Source of the DNA: CAZGHS01 sp964525495
Lineage (GTDB): Bacteria; Patescibacteriota; Microgenomatia; JALYQM01
DNA length: 64,000 nucleotides
Assembly: GCA_964525495.1 (NCBI GenBank)
Contig: CAZGHS010000004.1
Coordinates: forward strand, 36,180-100,179
Direction of reading: 5' to 3'
Shown here piece by piece: positions 58,753 through 64,000 of the stretch. The notes below the pieces were generated by a model. That model was given only the letters and a program-made list of their open reading frames with translations, searched no databases and was not told the DNA's origin. Both the position numbers and the translations under genes were made by a program. Each line of letters starts with the position of its first letter. The first letter of the stretch is position 1.

Positions 58753-61359
58753 CTAATCTTCAGGAAAAACACTGTGCATCAATGGAGTTTGCGAGTCGTC
58801 TTTCGTTTTTTGCTTCCTGACACTGGTTGGTTTTATTAAGACTTTATGTTCATACAAAATAGCATGTCTTGTACGCGATGTTGTAATTAGGAGCTCTCGA
58901 TGCTCTTTACTCGTATCAAGATTAAGAGGAACGGTTTCACCTGAGAACGGTTCCTCTGGATGAATTGCAGCAGATTTCATATAGAACCGATAGGCAGGCA
59001 AATTAGCAATCTCGCCGCGATTAACATACGGACTAAATTGACGAAGCAGCAAATCTTCATCAATTGGATTTGCACTGCGAAAACTTACTACAGTTCCAAC
59101 GTTCGCTAGTATTATATGTGTTAAATTTTTATCACTTTGCTGTGACGTTGATTGTTCAGCAATAATTAAATTCAGTCCGTACTTACGAGATTCAGAAAGC
59201 ATTTGAACGAATGACGGTGTAGCAAAGTTTTGAAACTCATCAACATATAGATAAAACTGATTGCGAAGACTTTGCTCCCGTCGAGCTCTTTTAAGCGCAG
59301 CGAGTTGGATCTTATTTAATATCATGACTCCCATTACCTCTGACGTATCTTCACCAATATTTCCTTTGGAGAGATTACAAATAAAGATTTTTTTTGTATC
59401 TAAAATCTCATCAAAATTAATCGTAGACTTCTCCTGTTCTAAAATACGTTTGGCAGATGGAGAGAAAAGAAATCGTCCAATACGAGCGGTCACCGGTGAC
59501 ACCATCTTCACTTTTTGAAAATCTCCTGCCATGCCAAATTCATATTTCCAAAAATTCTTTAAATTTTCATCTTGTAGCTTTTGAACAACCTGTTTTTGAA
59601 ATGGCGGATTATTGAGCAGTTCAAAAATAGTGAAGAGTGTGGCGTTCTCTACCGTAAACGCAGTATGGATAGTATTTCTCAGAATATATTCAATTCTATG
59701 TGGGTGCCCTGATGATCCATCAGAGAACATCTTTCGAAATAAGGAAATTACGCTTTCTGCAATAAACTCCTTTTCTAGAAGCGCAGAGTCTTCGTCAAGA
59801 CCACGGGTAAGTTCTAGCAAATTTACTCCAATAGGATATTTAATATCGTAAGGGTTAAAATAAATCAGATCACTAATACGCGATTCAGGAATACTATCAA
59901 GTAGAGACTCAGACAAATCACCATGCGGATCTATAACACACACGCCTTTATTGTTTTTGATATCTTGATCAATCATCGAAGTAAGCATCGTTGTCTTACC
60001 ACTACCAGTTGCTCCAATTACATACATATGTCGTTTTCGTTCTTCAGGGCTCAGACCTATTGAAGTAGTAACACCCCCATAAGTGTTCTTTGCAAAGGCA
60101 ACATCAAAATCGGTATTCTTTTTAAGCGATATTGGTGCCGGCAGTTCCTTACTCTGAATCTTCACAATATTTTCTGTTTGAGTAATACTCGTAAACGGAA
60201 AGTGATATAAATCTGAAACTTCAGAGATAGAAAATATATTTGGACTACTATTAAAAACAAGTGAAAAAACTCTCTTTTTAAAAGCATAGAGATAAATCGT
60301 TTTGAAAAAACTAGTTAGCACGAATTTCTTTTGTAAAGATTGATAATTAGCAGAAGAGAATACACTAAGGGAAGAAACAAACCCTTTAATTCGTTCCTGC
60401 AAATCATTCTCTTTTTTAACGACAATCAGTACTCGTAGAGATGTTTCAAATAGTGGCTGATCAATTTTCTCTTCAATAAGCTTAATTGCTTGCTGTTGAA
60501 ACGAGCTAAGGGAGTTTTGTACACCGATTAAATTCTTTATCGAAAAGCTATTAGTGGTGAATATGTCACTAATCAATGTACTAATAGACCACTGAAAAAG
60601 TGAAATTAGTTGAGTTATGAAAAATAAGGGAAATCTAAAAAGACTCCCAAATGAATAGTGACTGTCGATATATTCAAAAACATTCTCGTTTCGTAAAATC
60701 TTTCTTTTAATCGTCCCACTTGCTGTTAAATGAACAGGAGAAAGAATTAATTGAAAAGAGATCAGCTCATTTGGCGCAAGTTTTGTCATCATTCCAGTTA
60801 TGTACGCAACAGGGTCGTGTTCTTCAAGCATATTCTGTCTTCGTAAAGAATAGGGGAATGGACGTTCCTGCTTAAATTCAATAATTTTATAATGACACTT
60901 AACAAAACTCTTTTTCTCGGTTAAGAAATAATCCTCAACGATATTTAGTTTTACTTGGGGCAAATAGGCTAACAAACTTCGTCTAAGATTATTAACCTGA
61001 TCTGAACTGGTCTTAATAAGATAGCGAATACCTTGATCGTGTGTTGAAACAATCTCAAAAGAGAATAATATCTTCTTACCAATCAACCTATCCCACAATG
61101 ATCGCTGTCTTCCCAAACTATTAACGACTAAAAATAATTGCTGAGTTGTGTACGAGGTTTTCTCCGTACTAGCTGGAGGTGTCAGTTCGAGTATAACGAT
61201 TTGTTCAAATAGGGATCGAATAAAAGACAGTAACGATCGAAGCAAAGAAACAATCAAAATAAAAACAAAAAGAGTAAATAGCCAAGGGAGGAAATGAAAA
61301 AGCACATCTACAAACTGCGATAAAAGAATATCAATCTTAAAAGAAGGTATTTTGTTCAT
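58753..61359 (-). CDS. TraG/VirD4-like type IV coupling ATPase
   Basis: An 868-residue membrane-bound ATPase. The N terminus has one or two hydrophobic stretches (VLFHFLPWLFTLFVFILIVS); a long middle part of about 400 residues without clear motifs follows. The ATPase core carries Walker A YVIGATGSGKTTMLTS (about residue 448), VCVIDPHGDL, and Walker B FYLYVDEFQNF, and a late RSANPIDEDLLLRQF. It should bring DNA to the VirB4 channel. The N-terminal part is longer than in VirD4. Confidence 0.9.
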   Translation of the reverse strand: MNKIPSFKIDILLSQFVDVLFHFLPWLFTLFVFILIVSLLRSLLSFIRSLFEQIVILELTPPASTEKTSYTTQQLFLVVNSLGRQRSLWDRLIGKKILFSFEIVSTHDQGIRYLIKTSSDQVNNLRRSLLAYLPQVKLNIVEDYFLTEKKSFVKCHYKIIEFKQERPFPYSLRRQNMLEEHDPVAYITGMMTKLAPNELISFQLILSPVHLTASGTIKRKILRNENVFEYIDSHYSFGSLFRFPLFFITQLISLFQWSISTLISDIFTTNSFSIKNLIGVQNSLSSFQQQAIKLIEEKIDQPLFETSLRVLIVVKKENDLQERIKGFVSSLSVFSSANYQSLQKKFVLTSFFKTIYLYAFKKRVFSLVFNSSPNIFSISEVSDLYHFPFTSITQTENIVKIQSKELPAPISLKKNTDFDVAFAKNTYGGVTTSIGLSPEERKRHMYVIGATGSGKTTMLTSMIDQDIKNNKGVCVIDPHGDLSESLLDSIPESRISDLIYFNPYDIKYPIGVNLLELTRGLDEDSALLEKEFIAESVISLFRKMFSDGSSGHPHRIEYILRNTIHTAFTVENATLFTIFELLNNPPFQKQVVQKLQDENLKNFWKYEFGMAGDFQKVKMVSPVTARIGRFLFSPSAKRILEQEKSTINFDEILDTKKIFICNLSKGNIGEDTSEVMGVMILNKIQLAALKRARREQSLRNQFYLYVDEFQNFATPSFVQMLSESRKYGLNLIIAEQSTSQQSDKNLTHIILANVGTVVSFRSANPIDEDLLLRQFSPYVNRGEIANLPAYRFYMKSAAIHPEEPFSGETVPLNLDTSKEHRELLITTSRTRHAILYEHKVLIKPTSVRKQKTKDDSQTPLMHSVFPED

Positions 61360-61458
61360 CCTGCGGCATCCTTAGGGCAGGACAACAACTACAAGAATGT
61401 ATATCAAAAAATAGTATCAAGGTAAAGGCGAACAGGTTTTATATAGTGTATTTATCAC

Positions 61459-61487
61459 TTGACACTATCCAAATTTGGATATAAACT
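61459..61487 (+). promoter_or_regulatory. promoter with palindromic operator for the recombinase operon
   Basis: TTGACA (61459-61464), 17 bp, TAAACT (61482-61487). The perfect palindrome TATCCAAATTTGGATA (61466-61481) fills the spacer; ACTATCC recurs at 61486-61492. Confidence 0.68.
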
Positions 61488-61518
61488 ATCCATATAGAGA
61501 TAGTTAAGAGTATATGAT

Positions 61519-61836
61519 ATGGAATTAATACAAAGAGAATTACCCTTATTTCAAATAGCACTAGAAACTCCTCACGAACCAAAACAAATAAACGACTTTT
61601 CAATAGTTAAAAACACACTGAACAGAGTACTTGTCGAGCAAGAGTACAAAGATAAGGAGATACAAAAAGCCTTAAGCACCCTAGGGGAATCAGCAACTAA
61701 TTTAACAGAGGAACAAGTCAAAGACCTCTTAACAGAAATGCAATTTTTAGTCTCATCATGGTTGGACGATTATGAGAGAAGGATTTTTAACGGGGTTACC
61801 TTGCAAGAACTTATGCATGAAAAAGGAGGGGTATGA
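61519..61836 (+). CDS. small protein co-encoded with the recombinase
   Basis: A 105-residue acidic helical protein (SIVKNTLNRVLVEQEYKDKEI, later TEEQVKDLLTEMQFLVSSWL). No family is recognised. Its stop overlaps the recombinase start by 4 bp, and the strong palindromic promoter stands before it, so it may be a partner such as a directionality factor or regulator. That role is inference. Confidence 0.65.
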   Translation: MELIQRELPLFQIALETPHEPKQINDFSIVKNTLNRVLVEQEYKDKEIQKALSTLGESATNLTEEQVKDLLTEMQFLVSSWLDDYERRIFNGVTLQELMHEKGGV

Positions 61837-63410
61837 ACAATCCAAAAAAAGTACAAATAGATGGTAGTAAACGAGCGGTCATCTACTTAAGAGTATCAAC
61901 CGAAGAACAAGTAGATAATTTTTCTCTAGATACTCAGGAAGATATCTGCCGAAAAGAGGCGGAAAAACGAGGATTTATCATAATAGATATCTTCCGAGAA
62001 GAAGGCAGGTCAGCTAAAAATATCGCAGGGCGACCAGTATTAATAAAACTGTTGGAATATTGTAGGAAAAACAAGGAAAACATTCAGGCAGTGTTTGTGT
62101 ATCGACTAGATAGAATTTCTCGCCAAACATCCGACTACCTAGCTATACGGAAAAAACTCGCCGAAAAAGAAGTCAATATTATCTCTGCAACTGAACCAAC
62201 AGGAGAATCTCCTACAGAAAAGCTAGTAGAGACCATTCTTGCAGGATTTGCACAGCTCGATAACGACATCCGAAGCGAACGAGCCAGAAACGGCTTAAAG
62301 GCAAGGTTCCAAGCAGGACTAATATGTGGCAAAGCTCCATTAGGATATCTACTTTCAAATAGTTATGCAGTAAAAGATCCTGAGAGCTGGGACAAAATGA
62401 AAAAAGCATGGGATCTGATCGCCACTGGAACAAAAAGTTTGTCAGAAATGGCTACTGTTATGAACCAATGGGGATTACAAGAAACGCATGGCAAGAAAAA
62501 ATATGCGATGAAAGCACAATCTGCGCAAAGAATATTTCGCAATAAATTCTACATGGGAAAAATAATTTCAACAAAGTATCCCGATGAGGTTACTGGTCAA
62601 CATGTCCCAATGATCAGCGAGCAGCACTTCTATAAAGTGCAGGCAATACTAGACGGTAAAAGTGTGATTAAATATGCCTTACCAAAAAGAGATCGAGACA
62701 GAAATGCTGAATTTCCTCTCAGAAGAATCGTTAAATGCGGAATATGTAACATCGGACTGACGGCAGGCTGGTCAAAAGGAAAAACAAAACGATTTCCATA
62801 TTATCGCTGCAGTGCCGTATGTACGAAGTCAATTAGACGGGAAACACTAGAAGAAACTCTAACTGACTTATTAAAAAGAATAACTCCCAAGGAGGAATGC
62901 ACTAATTTATTTATTCAGCAAATGTATAAGGTCTATCATGCAAGATATGCACGTTTGCGAAAGGTAAAAGACGACGCTGACGATGAAATAGCAAGGCTAC
63001 AAGACCTAAGACGACAACTTGTAGAGAAAAATCTAGCAGGTGTGTATTCCGATGAAATCTTTAAAGAACAGAATATTATGATTGAAGAGAAGATGACCAA
63101 GGCTCAGATCGCAAAAGAAGATTCAACTTTTGAGAAGTACAATATTGAAGCAATTACATCCTTTATGAGAACACTTTTGGCTGATTTAGGCGAAGCCTTA
63201 AAAAGATCCAGCGCAAATCAGACAAAAGTACTATTGAGTTCAATCTTCCCTTCCGGATTGTCTTGGAACTATAACGGAACATTGAACACTGAGATTAGCC
63301 CACTATATGGGTCTATATCTGCTGCTCGCAATGATAACATTGCATTGAGAGCGGGAGACGAGATTCGAACTCGCGACCTTCTCCTTGGCAAGGAGACGCT
63401 ATACCACTAA
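61833..63410 (+). CDS. large serine recombinase (element integrase)
   Basis: A 525-residue recombinase. Catalytic Ser22 is in VIYLRVSTEEQ, followed by the resolvase-domain arginines (FVYRLDRISRQTSDYL, RSERARNGLKA), the recombinase domain (GLICGKAPLGYLL) and a zinc ribbon in VKCGICNIGL and RCSAVC. A long coiled coil precedes the end. The last 18 codons (RAGDEIRTRDLLLGKETLYH) lie in the antisense of tRNA-Gly, so the stop is supplied by the target site. AAAGGAGG is 5 nt before the ATG. Confidence 0.93.
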   Translation: MNNPKKVQIDGSKRAVIYLRVSTEEQVDNFSLDTQEDICRKEAEKRGFIIIDIFREEGRSAKNIAGRPVLIKLLEYCRKNKENIQAVFVYRLDRISRQTSDYLAIRKKLAEKEVNIISATEPTGESPTEKLVETILAGFAQLDNDIRSERARNGLKARFQAGLICGKAPLGYLLSNSYAVKDPESWDKMKKAWDLIATGTKSLSEMATVMNQWGLQETHGKKKYAMKAQSAQRIFRNKFYMGKIISTKYPDEVTGQHVPMISEQHFYKVQAILDGKSVIKYALPKRDRDRNAEFPLRRIVKCGICNIGLTAGWSKGKTKRFPYYRCSAVCTKSIRRETLEETLTDLLKRITPKEECTNLFIQQMYKVYHARYARLRKVKDDADDEIARLQDLRRQLVEKNLAGVYSDEIFKEQNIMIEEKMTKAQIAKEDSTFEKYNIEAITSFMRTLLADLGEALKRSSANQTKVLLSSIFPSGLSWNYNGTLNTEISPLYGSISAARNDNIALRAGDEIRTRDLLLGKETLYH

Positions 63411-63421
63411 GCCACTCCCGC
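63350..63421 (-). tRNA. tRNA-Gly (GCC), integration target
   Basis: A 72-nt cloverleaf on the minus strand: acceptor GCGGGAG/CTCCCGC, anticodon loop TTGCCAA with GCC at 63387-63389, T arm with GTTCGAATC. The recombinase overlaps its 3' half. Confidence 0.95.
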
Positions 63422-63658
63422 GCGCTTCTTAAGCACGTTAATTTTTTCTCTTGGCTTTACACGACCATCATTATACCGTTGTTTGTCTACTTTGTCACCT
63501 CGGAAATCCCAAGGTGATGCCGTTTCAATAACTCTTCGCTTCGAATCATCATTACCAATTACATCAGGTAACACTAGCTTTCTCCAACAGCGAGCCCGAC
63601 CACAGTTCCGTTCCGGAAAAACGCATGAGTCATGAAAGTCATCACATTCAACAGGCAT
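63407..63658 (-). CDS. doubtful small Cys-rich frame between tRNA genes
   Basis: A frame of 83 codons from ATG 63658 into tRNA-Gly. The first 25 residues hold Cys and His in a zinc-finger-like layout (CDDFHDSC, then NCGRARCW). Against it, the promoter of tRNA-Gly lies inside and the stop is in the tRNA. Left as a low-confidence call; apart from it this 240-bp stretch holds only the tRNA promoter. Confidence 0.25.
   Translation of the reverse strand: MPVECDDFHDSCVFPERNCGRARCWRKLVLPDVIGNDDSKRRVIETASPWDFRGDKVDKQRYNDGRVKPREKINVLKKRAGVA
63470..63498 (-). promoter_or_regulatory. promoter of tRNA-Gly
   Basis: On the minus strand GTGACA (63493-63498), 17 bp, TATAAT (63470-63475), about 49 bp before the tRNA 5' end. 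Confidence 0.65.
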
Positions 63659-63662
63659 AATG

Positions 63663-63735
63663 TGCCGAGGACAGGGATCGAACCTGTATTGCCGGTTTTT
63701 CAGACCGGTGCGTTGACCAACTCTGCCACCTCGGC
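63663..63735 (-). tRNA. tRNA-Phe (GAA)
   Basis: A 73-nt cloverleaf: acceptor GCCGAGG/CCTCGGC, anticodon loop CTGAAAA with GAA at 63699-63701, T arm CAGG-TTCGATC-CCTG. CCA is not encoded. Confidence 0.95.
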
Positions 63736-63832
63736 ATGTCAGAAATTGTATCAAAAAGGTAAAAATAAGGAAAGTATGAGTTAGTCAGGCTTATAATTAA
63801 GAGAATAGTGCATCTGAGAAGATAACAAAATG

Positions 63833-63905
63833 TGGGCCCTGAGGGACTCGAACCCCCGACATCCTCGGTGTAAACGAGGCGCTCTACCAGCTGAGCTAAG
63901 AACCC
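63833..63905 (-). tRNA. tRNA-Val (TAC)
   Basis: A 73-nt cloverleaf: acceptor GGGTTCT/AGGGCCC with G-T pairs, D arm GCTC-AGCTGGTA-GAGC, anticodon loop TTTACAC with TAC at 63870-63872. Confidence 0.95.
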
Positions 63906-63948
63906 ATTAAACGTATTCTATCGCACAAGTTCAGAAATTTCTATACTG

Positions 63949-64000
63949 TGCGGAGGAGAGGACTTGAACCTCCAAGGATTACTCCATACGCACCTCAAGC
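63949..64000 (-). tRNA. tRNA-Leu (GAG), partial at window edge
   Basis: The 3' part of a tRNA with a long variable arm (class II): acceptor 3' strand CCTCCGC, T arm GGAGG-TTCAAGT-CCTCT, anticodon loop TTGAGGT with GAG at 63994-63996. The 5' part is outside the window. Confidence 0.85.

Noticed and set aside
59612..59851. Open frames antisense to the TraG-like gene
   Set aside because: They mirror the coding strand, have no start signals and no recognisable domains; the same holds for the other long antisense frames over ligD, pyk and the P-type ATPases.

Overview
The window is a 64 kb piece of a draft bacterial genome; three 10-N runs at 8631, 19330 and 38028 are scaffold gaps. Moderate-to-low GC, very compact spacing, TGA used as an ordinary stop, many start codons only 6-12 nt behind a TATAAT-like box, and a split VirB4/TraC-like plus PrgI conjugation cluster suggest a Candidate Phyla Radiation (Patescibacteria) member, most likely Candidatus Saccharibacteria (TM7). 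That placement is inferred from gene style, not from a phylogenetic marker.

Region 1 (1-10.8 kb) is chromosomal accessory and repair DNA: a PAP2 phosphatase, a GIY-YIG protein, endonuclease III, a complete Ku + LigD end-joining pair, a GT17-like glycosyltransferase, a zinc alcohol dehydrogenase, DUF1059 and DUF2200 proteins and small membrane proteins. Region 2 (10.9-13.8 kb) is AT-rich and all on the minus strand: a small HTH gene, then methyltransferase, APH-type kinase and Nudix genes, each followed by a copy of a hairpin repeat that resembles an integron attC site; it abuts tRNA-Gln. Region 3 (13.9-31.45 kb) is core genome: pyk, galU, secE-nusG-rplK-rplA, cysS, a nifS/iscS-type desulfurase, ileS, transketolase, cmk and several lineage-type unknowns.

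Region 4 (about 31.47-63.35 kb) is a probable integrative conjugative-type element inserted at the 3' end of tRNA-Gly(GCC), at the edge of a tRNA cluster (Gly, Phe, Val, Leu). Its right end is a large serine recombinase whose reading frame runs into the tRNA; its left end carries a gene tail with no start. The left arm holds a PLD nuclease, an XRE regulator, a TM2 protein and an OLD-type ATPase/Toprim protein, then a leftward conjugation cluster (M23 peptidase, VirB4, TraC-like, PrgI, VirB6/TrbL-like, pilin). The right arm holds a replication-relaxation protein, a TraG/VirD4-like coupling ATPase and the recombinase.

The cargo between them is metal and envelope redox biology. A CusRS-like two-component system, a DUF2933 protein, an HMA-DsbD-cupredoxin fusion, a CopZ-like chaperone, two copper-type P-ATPases, a CsoR-like regulator and a DUF305 protein form a copper module; the direct repeat CTTAAT-N5-CTTAAT stands before three of its transcription units. 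Next to it a BlaI/CopY-type repressor and an M56 (BlaR1-like) membrane protease precede a CAAC membrane protein, DsbB, two DsbA proteins, a Zn/Cd-type P-ATPase and an SRPBCC protein; four copies and one degenerate copy of the dyad TACTACA-N3-TGTAGTA mark their promoters. This apparent BlaI/M56-controlled disulfide-bond regulon and the attC-like cassette row are the two most interesting items.
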